From positions 1 to 15,433 of the forward strand of contig JASHXN010000015.1 in assembly GCA_030043505.1 (NCBI GenBank): DNA of 15,433 nt, written 5' to 3'. The notes under the pieces were generated by a model. The model made no database searches. It was not told the DNA's origin and saw only the letters and a program-made list of their open reading frames with translations. A program made the translations under genes and the position numbers. This DNA is from Thermoplasmata archaeon. Lineage in GTDB: Archaea > Thermoplasmatota > Thermoplasmata > UBA184. Positions 1-7,757 of this stretch are shown piece by piece. Each line of letters opens with the position of its first letter. Position 1 is the stretch's first letter.

Positions 1-218
1 GCGGCCTCTTCCGCGCTCTGGGCCTCCAGCGGGGAGGTGAAGATGTCGAGCGTGCCGTCCCGGTGCGCGATCGCAGCCCCGCCTTCGAACAGCCCGCTCG
101 GCACGTCGAACAGATAGAAGAACGTGTGATCCAGGTGCGGCTCCACGGCGTTGCCGACCACCAGCGTGTCGATCGACGCGTCGATCCCCTTGAAAGCCTT
201 CAGCACCCGCTGCTTCAT
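1..218 (-). CDS. M24 family Xaa-Pro peptidase, N-terminal part (cut by window edge)
   Basis: Only the first 72 codons are present and the gene runs off the left edge. The translation begins MKQRVLKAF and contains the run TFFYLFDVPSGLFEG, followed by a strand pair ending in DIFTSPLEA. This matches the creatinase/prolidase N-terminal domain found before the pita-bread catalytic domain of M24 Xaa-Pro aminopeptidases and dipeptidases, where an FFY-x-G-LFEG-type segment is common. The metal-binding catalytic domain would lie outside the window, so activity cannot be checked. The ATG at 218-216 is the only good start: the frame is open upstream but holds no ATG or GTG near the family's N-terminus. 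It lies 77 bases downstream of gcvPB on the same strand. A weak AT-richer patch at 242-252 sits about 29 bases before the ATG and might be its own promoter. The family call is by recognition and moderately sure; the substrate is unknown. Confidence 0.68.
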   Translation of the reverse strand, partial: MKQRVLKAFKGIDASIDTLVVGNAVEPHLDHTFFYLFDVPSGLFEGGAAIAHRDGTLDIFTSPLEAQSAEEA

Positions 219-295
219 CGGGGCGACGAACGAGCCGGGGGCTTCAACCTTTGCGGACCGCGCCGCCGCAGCCCCGGCACGATCCGCGGGAGCCG

Positions 296-1783
296 TCAGC
301 CGGACGGTTCCGGCGGAGACGTCGGGGCCGCCGAGCCGACCGGCGCCCGGAGGTCCTTCCACGACAGGCGCGGCTCCCGCGCGGCCCGTACCTCATCGAT
401 CCGGCCGACCGCGAGCGATGTCGGGGCCCCGTGCAGATGCTCCGGTGAGTCGTCGAGCGCTCGTTCGACCGCCGCCGCGAACGCGTCCAACTCGCGCTTC
501 GTGTCGGTCTCGGGCAGCTCGATCATGAGCGACTCTTCGACGAGCGTCGGGAAGTAGACGGTCGGCGCGTGGACCCCCTCGTCCAGCAGTCGCTTCGCGA
601 GGTCCAACGTCCGCACTCCGCGCTCGCGGAGCGGGGCGCCCGACAGCACGAACTCGTGCTTCACGAGCGTCCGGAACGGGCGGGGGAGTCGCTTGCCCAA
701 CCGCGCGGCGAGGTAGTTCGAGTTCAGGACCGCGCGGCGCGCCACGTGCCGCAGCCCCTCCTCGCCGTGCGCGAGGATGAACGCGTACGCTCGAAGGTCG
801 AGGCCGAAGTTCCCGTAGGCCGTCTTCACCTTCCCGATCGACTTCGGGCGGTCGTAGTCGAGCCGGAACGTTCGTCCCTGCCTGACGATCCTCGGCACGG
901 GCAAGTAGGGCGCGAGCGTCTCCCCCGCGCCCAGGACGCCGGCCCCCGGCCCGCCGCCGCCGTGGGGCGTGTCGAACGTCTTGTGGAGGTTCAGGTGGGC
1001 GATGTCGAACCCCATTCGGCCCGGGTTCGTCACCCCCAGGATGGCGTTCAGGTTCGCCCCGTCGTAGTAGAGCATCGCGCCGGCGCCGTGGACGGCCTCC
1101 GCGATCTCCAGGATCTCGCTCTCGAACAACCCCGCCGTGTTCGGATTGGTGAGCATGAAGCACGCCGTGCGGTCGGAGAGCGCGGCCTTCAGCGCGGCGA
1201 GGTCCACGCACCCTTCCTTGGACGGGATCTCCCGGGTGACGAACCCGGCCATCGCCGCGGACGCGGGGTTCGTCCCGTGGGCGGTGTCGGGGAGCAGCAC
1301 CTCGGTGCGTCGCTCGAGCTCCCCGCGCTCGCGGTAGTGCGCCCGGACCATCAGCAGGGCCGTGTACTCCCCGTGGGCCCCCGCCGCGGGCTGCAGCGAG
1401 ACCTCCGGGTAGCCGGTGATCTTGCCGAGCAGCCGTTCGAGGCGCCAGGCGATCTCGAGCGACCCCTGGACGGTCGCCTCGGGCTGGTACGGGTGCAGCT
1501 GCGACGCCCCCGGCCGGCGGGCGAGGAGCTCGGAGACCTTCGGGTTGTACTTCATCGTGCACGACCCGAGCGGGTAGACGCCGCTGTCGATCCCGTAGTT
1601 CATCTGCGAGAGCCGAGTGTAGTGGCGGACGACCGTCGGCTCGCTCAACTCCGGCCAGCGGAGCGGTTCGCGCCGCCGGAACTTCTCCGGGACCCCCGGG
1701 ATCGCCGGCACGGCTTCGGGGACGTGCGCGTGGGCGAGGTCCCAGACGGGCGGCTCGTCCCAGCGGGCTTGGCGGTAGCTCAT
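296..1783 (-). CDS. gcvPB: Glycine dehydrogenase (decarboxylating) subunit 2, GcvPB
   Basis: This is the 495-residue C-terminal half of the two-subunit glycine cleavage P-protein. With GcvPA it decarboxylates glycine on PLP and hands the aminomethyl group to the lipoyl arm of GcvH. The PLP lysine is K268 in the motif LNLHKTFDTPHGGGGPG (residues 264-280). Other family hallmarks are GSCTMKYNPK (73-82), HPYQPE (97-102), AHGTNPASA (168-176), and DGANLNAI (241-248). The length is normal for the split subunit. The ATG at 1783-1781 overlaps the gcvPA stop as ATGA, so the two are translationally coupled and co-transcribed, with gcvPA first. The frame stays open a long way upstream inside gcvPA, but those residues are arginine/proline-rich shadow sequence and the family start fits MSYRQARWDEP. 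The C-terminal tail after about residue 455 is proline- and alanine-rich and slightly longer than needed. Confidence 0.96.
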   Translation of the reverse strand: MSYRQARWDEPPVWDLAHAHVPEAVPAIPGVPEKFRRREPLRWPELSEPTVVRHYTRLSQMNYGIDSGVYPLGSCTMKYNPKVSELLARRPGASQLHPYQPEATVQGSLEIAWRLERLLGKITGYPEVSLQPAAGAHGEYTALLMVRAHYRERGELERRTEVLLPDTAHGTNPASAAMAGFVTREIPSKEGCVDLAALKAALSDRTACFMLTNPNTAGLFESEILEIAEAVHGAGAMLYYDGANLNAILGVTNPGRMGFDIAHLNLHKTFDTPHGGGGPGAGVLGAGETLAPYLPVPRIVRQGRTFRLDYDRPKSIGKVKTAYGNFGLDLRAYAFILAHGEEGLRHVARRAVLNSNYLAARLGKRLPRPFRTLVKHEFVLSGAPLRERGVRTLDLAKRLLDEGVHAPTVYFPTLVEESLMIELPETDTKRELDAFAAAVERALDDSPEHLHGAPTSLAVGRIDEVRAAREPRLSWKDLRAPVGSAAPTSPPEPSG

Positions 1784-3156
1784 CGGCCCCCGCCGGCCGC
1801 CCACGCCTTCGCAGCGGCCGCGTACTTCGCGATCTCCTTCTCCCCGACGGATTCGGACGGGGCGACGAGCAGTCGTTCCGGAGTCGCCGTCGCTCCGGGC
1901 CGGGGGTCGCCGAGCGGGTGGCCGCCGAGGATCTTGCGCCGGCGCAGCCGGTCGAGGAAGCCGGCGGCCGTGCCGTGCTCGAGTTCCACCGTGAACTCGC
2001 CGAGATACGGGGCGTCGAACCGCGGGGCCTTCACCCCGGGCACCGCGCCGAGCGCCGTCGCCAGCGTTCGGGCCTTCTCGGCGAGCGAGGCCTGCAGCGC
2101 GGCGAGGCGCTTCGGTCCGACCACCGACGCGTACACGACGAACGCGAGCGCCATCAGCGACTCGTTCGTGCAGATGTTCGAGGTCGCCTTGCTCCGCCGG
2201 ATGTGCTGCTCGCGCGTCTGGAGCGTCAGGGCGTACGCCGGCTTGCCGTACGCGTCGACGGTCGCCCCGACGATCCGGCCCGGCGCCTGACGGACGTGCT
2301 CGCGCCGGCAGGCGAACAGTCCGAGCAACGGTCCTCCGAACGACGGGGCGATGCCGAATCCCTGCCCCTCGCCGATCACCACGTCCGCCCCGTACGTTCC
2401 GGGAGGCTCCAGCACCGTGAGCGCGAGGGGGTCCGCGCTCACCGCGAACGGGATGTCGCCGAGGATCGAGCGAAGTTCGAAGACGCCGGGGTCCAGCCCG
2501 CCGAAGCCGTTCGGGACGTCCGCCAGGAGCCCGAAGACATCGTGGGCCGCCACGGCGTTCCGGACGAAGCCGAGGTCCAGCTGCCCCGTCTTCGGATCGT
2601 ACGGGACCTCCTCGACCCGGAGCCCTTGGCCGCCCGCGTAGTTGGCGAGGACGCTCTTCTCCTCCCACGGCAGGCTCGCCGGGATCAGGAACCGGTGCCC
2701 CTCGTGCAGGCGGCGACAGAACAGCAGCGCTTCCCCCGCGGCGCTCGCGCCGTCGTACAGCGAAGCGTTCGCCACGTCCATCCCGCTCAGCTCGACCCAG
2801 AGGCTCTGGAACTCGAACAGGGCCCGCAGCATCCCCTGGCTCGCTTCGGGCTGGTACGGGGTGTAGGACGAGTAGAACTCGCTCCGGGAGACGATCGCGT
2901 CCACCGCCGCCGGGCTGTACCGGCAGGCGATCCGCCCCCCGACGAAGCTGGCGAACCGGTTCAGGGGCCGGTTCCGTTCGAGCAGACGGTCGACCGCGGC
3001 GACGACCTCCGGCTCCTCGTGCCCGGGCCCGACGCCCAAGCGGCCCAGACGCGCTTTCTTCGGAACGTCGGCGAACAGCTCGTCGGTCGAGGTGAGGCCG
3101 AGCGCCTGCAGGAGCGCGGTCTCCTCCCCCGCTTCGTCCGAGATCCAGCGGACCAC
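1780..3156 (-). CDS. gcvPA: Glycine dehydrogenase (decarboxylating) subunit 1, GcvPA
   Basis: This is the N-terminal half of the split glycine decarboxylase, partner of GcvPB in the glycine cleavage system. With the GTG start used here it is 458 residues. Recognisable family blocks are STDELFADVP near the N-terminus, FYSSYTPYQPEASQG, NASLYDGASAAGEA, GEGQGFGIAPSFGGPLLG and the IRRSKATSNICTNE block near residue 330. It lacks the PLP lysine, as expected, because that residue is in GcvPB. An ATG twelve codons upstream (3192-3190) is in frame, but the AT-rich box at 3193-3199 directly abuts it, which would leave no room for a promoter. Family proteins begin just before the R-W/Y-I segment, so the GTG at 3156-3154 (then VRWISDEAG) is preferred; the ATG would add 12 residues. 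GcvT, GcvH and Lpd are not in view. It is divergent from the NOG1 gene. Confidence 0.94.
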   Translation of the reverse strand: MVRWISDEAGEETALLQALGLTSTDELFADVPKKARLGRLGVGPGHEEPEVVAAVDRLLERNRPLNRFASFVGGRIACRYSPAAVDAIVSRSEFYSSYTPYQPEASQGMLRALFEFQSLWVELSGMDVANASLYDGASAAGEALLFCRRLHEGHRFLIPASLPWEEKSVLANYAGGQGLRVEEVPYDPKTGQLDLGFVRNAVAAHDVFGLLADVPNGFGGLDPGVFELRSILGDIPFAVSADPLALTVLEPPGTYGADVVIGEGQGFGIAPSFGGPLLGLFACRREHVRQAPGRIVGATVDAYGKPAYALTLQTREQHIRRSKATSNICTNESLMALAFVVYASVVGPKRLAALQASLAEKARTLATALGAVPGVKAPRFDAPYLGEFTVELEHGTAAGFLDRLRRRKILGGHPLGDPRPGATATPERLLVAPSESVGEKEIAKYAAAAKAWAAGGGR

Positions 3157-3189
3157 GCCTTTCGCCCGCCGGGTTTGACCGACGCCGCG

Positions 3190-3199
3190 CATAAATTCG
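3190..3199. promoter_or_regulatory. AT-rich island, probable TATA box for gcvPA and perhaps also for the NOG1 gene
   Basis: The sequence CATAAATTCG stands out in an otherwise very GC-rich 99-base region. Read on the minus strand it gives AATTTATG, centred about 25 bases before a position near 3171, which would give a leader of about 15 bases to the GTG start of gcvPA. Read on the plus strand it could drive the NOG1 gene with a leader of about 70 bases. No experimental start site is known to me. Confidence 0.45.
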
Positions 3200-3291
3200 T
3201 TCGCCTCGGCGCGAGCCACAGTCGCACGGCCGGGGGAACGGGTCCCGTCGGCGGCCGGGTCTTCTTCCCCTCCGCCGTGCTCGGGAGCGGG

Positions 3292-4371
3292 ATGCGGCGT
3301 CGACCGATCCGTACGCCTCGGCGGCCGGCGAGCCGTCCCCTGCCGACGGGCATCGCGCAGGAGCTGCTCGAGCTGGCGTTCCACCGGGCGTCGCTGGTGA
3401 ATCCGCACGGGTCGACCAAGGGCGAGCGGGATCGACGCCGGGCGCAGCTCAAGATCGTCCGCGCGCAGGCGACCGTCGGTCGCCACTTGCGGCTCGAAGT
3501 CCGGGGGCTCCGACCCCCAGCGCTCGGGGAATTCGAGGCGGAGCTGGTCGCCCGTCGGTTCGGCCGCGGGACGCTCGACCGGTGCCTGCTCCGGCTCCGG
3601 CGGGCGGAGGAGCGGGGCCGCGGGGTCGCGCGCGAGGCGGAGAGCGCGGTCTCGCGCGCCGAGGGCCCCGACGAGCTGGGCGAGATCGTCCGTCGGTTCT
3701 ACGGTCGGCTCGCCAGCTTTCTGCGGGAGGTCGAGCTCGACCTGCGCAAGGTCCGCGAGATCCGCGGGTACCTGAAGGAACGGCCCCAACTGGACCCGAC
3801 GACGCCGCGTCTCGTCGTCGCCGGCTTTCCGAACGTCGGCAAGTCCTCCCTGGTCGCGAAGCTCTCCTCCGCCCGTCCGAAGGTCGCCCCGTACCCGTTC
3901 ACGACGGTGGCGATCGCGGTCGGGCACGCCGACCTCGGCTTCGACCGGTTGCAGGTCGTCGACACCCCCGGCGTCTTGGGGCGGAGCGGGCGGACGAATC
4001 CCGCGGAGTCGGAGGCCGAAGCGGCGGTGACGCGCGCCGCGAGCTGCGTGCTGTTCGTGCTCGACCCGAGCGACAACTCCGGCTACACCGTCGCCGAGCA
4101 GGAGGAGCTGCTGGCCCGGTGGGCGGAGGAATTCCCGTCCCTCCCGATCGTCGTCGTCGAGACGAAATCGGACCTCGTGCGGCGGCCGAACGACCGGCTG
4201 CACGTCTCCGCCAAGACCGGCGACGGCCTGGACGCCCTCTGGGCCGAACTGCGACGCCGGCTCGTGCCGCGGGAACCGCTTCCGCCGGTCCAGGAAGCGA
4301 TCGAAGCCCCTCCGGAGCCCGAGCCCCCGGCCCGGAGTCGGCGCCGAGGCCGAACCTCACGGCTTACCTAG
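3292..4371 (+). CDS. NOG1-family GTPase (ribosome-associated)
   Basis: The product is 359 residues, close to archaeal NOG1 proteins, which act in large ribosomal subunit assembly in the cytoplasm. A helical N-terminal domain of about 170 residues (AQELLELAFHRAS at 21-33, then a basic KGERDRRRAQLK segment) precedes a circularly ordinary G domain. The G1 P-loop GFPNVGKSS is at 178-186, G3 DTPG at 224-227, G4 TKSD at 291-294 (the usual NKxD with T for N), and G5 SAK at 306-308. The C-terminal 40 residues are rich in proline, glutamate and arginine and look disordered. The ATG at 3292 is chosen; an in-frame GTG five codons upstream at 3277 is possible. There is no strong TATA box at the leaderless distance. 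The next gene, a Rieske protein, follows after 20 bases and is probably co-transcribed. The related DRG/Obg families are less likely, given the helical N-terminus. Confidence 0.9.
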   Translation: MRRRPIRTPRRPASRPLPTGIAQELLELAFHRASLVNPHGSTKGERDRRRAQLKIVRAQATVGRHLRLEVRGLRPPALGEFEAELVARRFGRGTLDRCLLRLRRAEERGRGVAREAESAVSRAEGPDELGEIVRRFYGRLASFLREVELDLRKVREIRGYLKERPQLDPTTPRLVVAGFPNVGKSSLVAKLSSARPKVAPYPFTTVAIAVGHADLGFDRLQVVDTPGVLGRSGRTNPAESEAEAAVTRAASCVLFVLDPSDNSGYTVAEQEELLARWAEEFPSLPIVVVETKSDLVRRPNDRLHVSAKTGDGLDALWAELRRRLVPREPLPPVQEAIEAPPEPEPPARSRRRGRTSRLT

Positions 4372-4391
4372 GGGAGGTCGCTCCCCCGGCA

Positions 4392-4733
4392 ATGTCCTGG
4401 CGGAGTACGGGCGTGGCGGCCGGCGAGCTGAAGGAAGGCGAGCTCCGGGGAACGGCGGTCGGGGCGACGCCCGTCGTCCTGGTCCTCGCGGCGGGGGGCG
4501 TTCGGGCGCTCGCCGGCGCGTGTCCGCACATCGGCGGCGATCTCGCCGACGGCACGCTCGAGTTGGGGAAGCTGACCTGCCCGCTGCACGGGGCAGTGTT
4601 CGATGTCCTCACGGGGGCCGTACGCGCCGACCCGTTCGGGGTCGTCCCGCCCGAAGGCGGGGTCGAGCCGGTCCCCGTCTACGGAGTCCGCGTCGTGGAC
4701 GGCACGGTCGAGGTCGACCTGCCGGAAGTCTAG
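4392..4733 (+). CDS. Small Rieske-type [2Fe-2S] ferredoxin
   Basis: A 113-residue cytosolic protein with a complete Rieske cluster site: C44-P-H46 in GACPHIGG and C63-P-L-H66 in TCPLHGAVF. Two cysteines and two histidines therefore bind one [2Fe-2S] cluster, with 16 residues between the two boxes, normal for the family. There is no signal peptide or membrane anchor, so it resembles the soluble Rieske ferredoxins and nitrite-reductase small subunits that carry electrons to oxygenases or reductases rather than the cytochrome bc type. No oxygenase or reductase partner is encoded nearby, so its electron acceptor is unknown. It starts at ATG 4392, 20 bases after the NOG1 stop. A GGAGGT stretch at 4373-4378 may be a ribosome binding site, though spacing of 13 bases is long. 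It ends 11 bases before the oppositely oriented nuclease gene. Confidence 0.9.
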   Translation: MSWRSTGVAAGELKEGELRGTAVGATPVVLVLAAGGVRALAGACPHIGGDLADGTLELGKLTCPLHGAVFDVLTGAVRADPFGVVPPEGGVEPVPVYGVRVVDGTVEVDLPEV

Positions 4734-4744
4734 GCGCCGGGCCG

Positions 4745-5977
4745 CTACAGGGCGAACGGCTTGCCGTTCGTGGGGAGCACGACCTCGCACGACGGCTCCA
4801 GGGCGTCGCGCAGGGCTTCGCGGTGGTCCCCGTGCATCAGGACGACCGTCTTCGCCCCGGTCGCCTGGGCGAACCGGACGAGGTCGCCGTGGCCAGCGTG
4901 CGCCGAGAAGTCGAACTTCTCGACGTCCCCGACCGGTCGGATCGTCGTGTCGTCGATCGTCAGCGTCCCCTCGTCCATCAACTGGCGGCCGTTCGACCCT
5001 TCGACCTGGTAGCCGGTGAGGAGGATGGACGTCCGCGGGTCGCTGTACAGCTCGCCGACGTAGTAGAGCACCGGGCCGCCGTCGAGCATCCCGCCGGTGG
5101 TGACGATGACGTCGGCGTCCTGCAGCGCGTGCTTGCGTTCGCCCGCGTGCTCGACGACGTGGACCCCCTCCAACGCCTGCCGGAACCGGCGGGCATCGGC
5201 CAGATACTCCGGGGCGGCGAGATAGATCTCGTTCACCGCGCGGGCCATCCCGTCCAGGTACGTCGTGAATCCCGAGTGGGCGAGCGTCATCAGGACCTCC
5301 TGCGCGCGTCCGACCGCGAACGCCGGGACGATGACCTTCCCTCCCCGCTCGACCGTCTCGGCGACCTTGTCGCGGAACCGGCGTTCGGTCTCCTTCCGGT
5401 CCGGATGCTCGCGACCGGCGTACGTCGACTCCATCACGAGCACGTCGCAGCCGAGCGGCTCCGCGCCCCCGACCAGGTGGGTCGGGATCGTCTGCAGGTC
5501 CCCGGTGAACAGGACGTCCTTCTCGCCCCGGTAGAGCATCATCGTCGCGCCGGGGATGTGCCCGGCCGGCGTCAGCTGGACCTCGATCCCCTTGTGCCGG
5601 AACGTCGCGTGGCGGTCGACCGCCGACACGCGCGCGTGCAGGGCTTGGATGTCGGTCGGGGCGTACGGCGGGAGGTACCCTTCCAAGCGGGCGATCTTGA
5701 GCGCGTCCTTCGTCAACAGATTGGCGAGGGCGACCGTCACCGGCGTCGCGACGAGCCGGCTCTTCGGAAGCCGGCTCAGGATCGGGGTCATCCCCGAGTG
5801 GTCCAGGTGGGCGTGCGAGAGGAAGGCGACGTCGACGTTCGTCGGCGCGGGCCGAGGGTACGTCGGCGGGTCGGTGGGGGTCATCCCGTAGTCGAAGAGG
5901 AGGGTGCGGCCCTGGTCGCGGACGATCAGGCCCAGCGAGCCGACCTCCGACGCGCCGCCGAGGAAACGGAGTTCCAT
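4745..5977 (-). CDS. MBL-fold/beta-CASP ribonuclease, aCPSF2-like
   Basis: This 410-residue enzyme has the metallo-beta-lactamase fold with a beta-CASP insert and probably cuts RNA in processing or decay. Zinc ligands seen are HAHLDH at 55-60 (motif 2), H140 in TPAGHIPGA (motif 3), and D160 in LFTGDL (motif 4). Beta-CASP elements are E183 in MESTYAG, H360 in FSAHAGHGDL, and H382 in VLMHGDH. The archaeal families are aCPSF1/FttA (about 630 residues, with N-terminal KH domains), aCPSF2 (no KH) and aRNase J; the length and the absence of any KH region point to aCPSF2-like. The ATG at 5977-5975 starts directly with the first strand MELRFLGGASEVG, and a TATA-like box at 5998-6006 sits 25 bases upstream, so the message is probably leaderless. 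It is convergent with the Rieske gene. Confidence 0.93.
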   Translation of the reverse strand: MELRFLGGASEVGSLGLIVRDQGRTLLFDYGMTPTDPPTYPRPAPTNVDVAFLSHAHLDHSGMTPILSRLPKSRLVATPVTVALANLLTKDALKIARLEGYLPPYAPTDIQALHARVSAVDRHATFRHKGIEVQLTPAGHIPGATMMLYRGEKDVLFTGDLQTIPTHLVGGAEPLGCDVLVMESTYAGREHPDRKETERRFRDKVAETVERGGKVIVPAFAVGRAQEVLMTLAHSGFTTYLDGMARAVNEIYLAAPEYLADARRFRQALEGVHVVEHAGERKHALQDADVIVTTGGMLDGGPVLYYVGELYSDPRTSILLTGYQVEGSNGRQLMDEGTLTIDDTTIRPVGDVEKFDFSAHAGHGDLVRFAQATGAKTVVLMHGDHREALRDALEPSCEVVLPTNGKPFAL

Positions 5978-5997
5978 CGGGCCGCCGAGCGCCCTCG

Positions 5998-6006
5998 CTT
6001 GATAAC
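5998..6006 (-). promoter_or_regulatory. TATA-like box of the beta-CASP nuclease gene
   Basis: On the minus strand the sequence reads GTTATCAAG, centred 25 bases before the ATG at 5977. This is the spacing at which archaeal transcription would begin on the start codon itself, so a leaderless mRNA is predicted. The surrounding region is very GC-rich. Confidence 0.55.
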
Positions 6007-6047
6007 GGTGGCTTCCGGCGGGGTGGGTCCGGTCGGTGCCCCCGGAC

Positions 6048-6056
6048 CTCTTTTGG
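6048..6056 (+). promoter_or_regulatory. TATA-like box of the phosphatase/NAD kinase/JAMM operon
   Basis: CTCTTTTGG is centred about 26 bases before the GTG at 6079, again predicting a leaderless transcript. It is weaker than the other boxes because it lacks a TAT core. Confidence 0.4.
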
Positions 6057-6078
6057 TCCCCGCCGAACTGCTCCGGCC

Positions 6079-6891
6079 GTGTCGAAGGGGTTCGAGCGCG
6101 AGCTCGGCGTCCTCCATCGGATGGGGCTCGCCGTGGAGCGCGTGGCGCGCGAGAGCCAGCGCTCGCCGCACCGCGCCGACGTCGTCGCCATGGGGGCGAC
6201 CGGCACGCCGACCGAGGAGCTGGACCGGCTCGCCGAGCGGGCCGTGATCGACACGCTGGAGGCCGAGTCGATCGACTGGAACCTCGTCTCCGAGGAGGTC
6301 GGCGTCGTGCGACGCGGCGGCGAGCGGACCCTCGTCCTTGACCCGATCGACGGGACCGCGAACGCGATCCGCAACCTCCCGTTCTCCACCGTCTCGCTCG
6401 CCCTCGGCCGCGACGACTTGGGGGGCATCGACGTGGGGCTCGTCCGGGACCTCGTCCGGGGGACGACGTACTGGGCGACCCGCGGCGGAGGCGCGTTCCG
6501 CGACGGCCGCCCGATCCATACGCGCCCCTGGCCCGGCCGCGGCGAGGTGGTCCTCGTGAACCTCGGACGATCGGCCAGTCCCCGGTCCGCGGCGCTGGTC
6601 GGGCGCGTGCGTCGGGTCCGGGCCCTCGGCTGCGCCTCGCTCGAGCTTTCGCTCGTCGCGGAGGGGGCCGCGGACGCTTACGTCTTCGAGAACGCCGAAG
6701 AGGAGCGGAACCTGCGCGTCACCGACATCGCCGCCGGCTATCGGATCCTGACGGAGGCGGGCGGCGGGGTCACGGACGCCGGGGGCCGGTCGCTCGAGCG
6801 GTTCCCCCTCGGGGTCGAGCGGCGCACGTCCGTCCTGGCGTCCGGCGACGCGGCGATCCGTCCGACGTTGCTCGCGGAGGCGGCCGGGTGA
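6079..6891 (+). CDS. Inositol-monophosphatase/FBPase-family phosphatase, candidate NADP phosphatase
   Basis: The 270-residue product belongs to the Mg-dependent, lithium-sensitive phosphatase superfamily of inositol monophosphatases, archaeal FBPases and NADP phosphatases. Metal ligands are visible: E72/E73 in LVSEEVG, D88 and D91 in LDPIDGTAN (87-95), and D216 in RVTDIAAGYRI. The usual WD before the last ligand is TD here. The N-terminal region is short and soluble. It begins at GTG 6079 with no useful earlier start, and a TATA-like box 26 bases upstream fits. Its stop overlaps the start of NAD kinase as GTGA. In Methanocaldococcus MJ0917 this kind of domain is fused to NAD kinase and removes the 2'-phosphate of NADP, so the neighbour makes NADP phosphatase a good guess. 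Inositol phosphate or fructose bisphosphate remain possible substrates, and the sequence alone does not decide. Confidence 0.88.
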   Translation: MSKGFERELGVLHRMGLAVERVARESQRSPHRADVVAMGATGTPTEELDRLAERAVIDTLEAESIDWNLVSEEVGVVRRGGERTLVLDPIDGTANAIRNLPFSTVSLALGRDDLGGIDVGLVRDLVRGTTYWATRGGGAFRDGRPIHTRPWPGRGEVVLVNLGRSASPRSAALVGRVRRVRALGCASLELSLVAEGAADAYVFENAEEERNLRVTDIAAGYRILTEAGGGVTDAGGRSLERFPLGVERRTSVLASGDAAIRPTLLAEAAG

Positions 6892-7757
6892 AGCTCGCGC
6901 TCCACGCCAATCCTCGCAAACCCGGGGCGGTCCACCTGGCGCGGCGGGCGCTCGAGCTCGTCGGCGACCGGGCGACCGTCGTCCTCTCGGACGAGCTGCA
7001 GCACCTCGACCCGTCGCGCGAGCACGCGGATTGGCCGGAGCTGCGGGCCGACCTGGTGGTCGTCATCGGCGGCGACGGGACGTTCCTGCACGCGCTGCGC
7101 CAGACGACGCTCCCGGTCGTGCCGGTGAACGCGGGGACGTTCGGGGTCCTCGCGGAGGTGAACGGCCGGGTCGCCGCGGAGCTGGAAGGGGCGGTCCAGC
7201 GGATCGTCGAGGGCCGGTACTTCCTCGAGGAGCGGACGAAGCTCGCCGCCGAGATCGGCGGCGCGCCGTTGCCGGACGCGACGAACGAGTACCTGGTCCA
7301 CGCGACCCCGGTCGGGCGGATGGGCCACTTCGAGCTGGCGTTCGACGGCCGGCGGGCCGGCACCGTCCGGGCCGACGGGCTCATCGTCGCGACGCCGACC
7401 GGCTCGACGGCGTACGCGCTCAGTTCCGCCGGACCGATCGTCGAACCGGAGGTCGACGGCATGGTGCTCACGGCGATCGCCCCGTTCCGCGCCGAGGCCC
7501 GGGCGGTCGTCTACGGCGGGCTGCGCACGCTCCGCATCCGATCGCTCGACGCGGCGGCCGCGGTCGTGCTCGCGGACGGGGAAGGAGAGCACCGGCTGGA
7601 GCAGCACGACGCCGTGACCGTGTATCGCTCGCCCCGCCGCGCGTCGCTGGTACGGTTCGGCGCGTCGTTCTTCGACCGCCTTCGGGGCAAACGGATCCTC
7701 CCGTGGAGCGACGAGCCGGAAGGGGGGGACCGTGCCGGTCTTTCGCCCGCACCGTAA
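6888..7757 (+). CDS. nadK: NAD kinase
   Basis: This 289-residue enzyme phosphorylates the 2'-hydroxyl of NAD to make NADP. The diagnostic GGDG is at 61-64 in VVIGGDGTFLHA, followed by NAGTFGVLAE (81-90). The NE pair at 133-134 comes next, and the glycine-rich block GLIVATPTGSTAY is at 164-176, followed by SSAGPIV. The length is typical. Translation is taken from GTG 6888, which overlaps the phosphatase stop in GTGA, implying coupling. The C-terminal 25 residues beyond RGKRILPW are low complexity and overlap the JAMM gene by 26 bases. Kinase and phosphatase in one transcript would allow the NAD/NADP ratio to be set from one promoter; that is inferred from context. Confidence 0.95.
   Translation: MKLALHANPRKPGAVHLARRALELVGDRATVVLSDELQHLDPSREHADWPELRADLVVVIGGDGTFLHALRQTTLPVVPVNAGTFGVLAEVNGRVAAELEGAVQRIVEGRYFLEERTKLAAEIGGAPLPDATNEYLVHATPVGRMGHFELAFDGRRAGTVRADGLIVATPTGSTAYALSSAGPIVEPEVDGMVLTAIAPFRAEARAVVYGGLRTLRIRSLDAAAAVVLADGEGEHRLEQHDAVTVYRSPRRASLVRFGASFFDRLRGKRILPWSDEPEGGDRAGLSPAP

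Noticed and set aside
569..2290. A long plus-strand open frame across gcvPB and gcvPA
   Set aside because: No recognisable motifs; both minus-strand genes are complete and strongly conserved.
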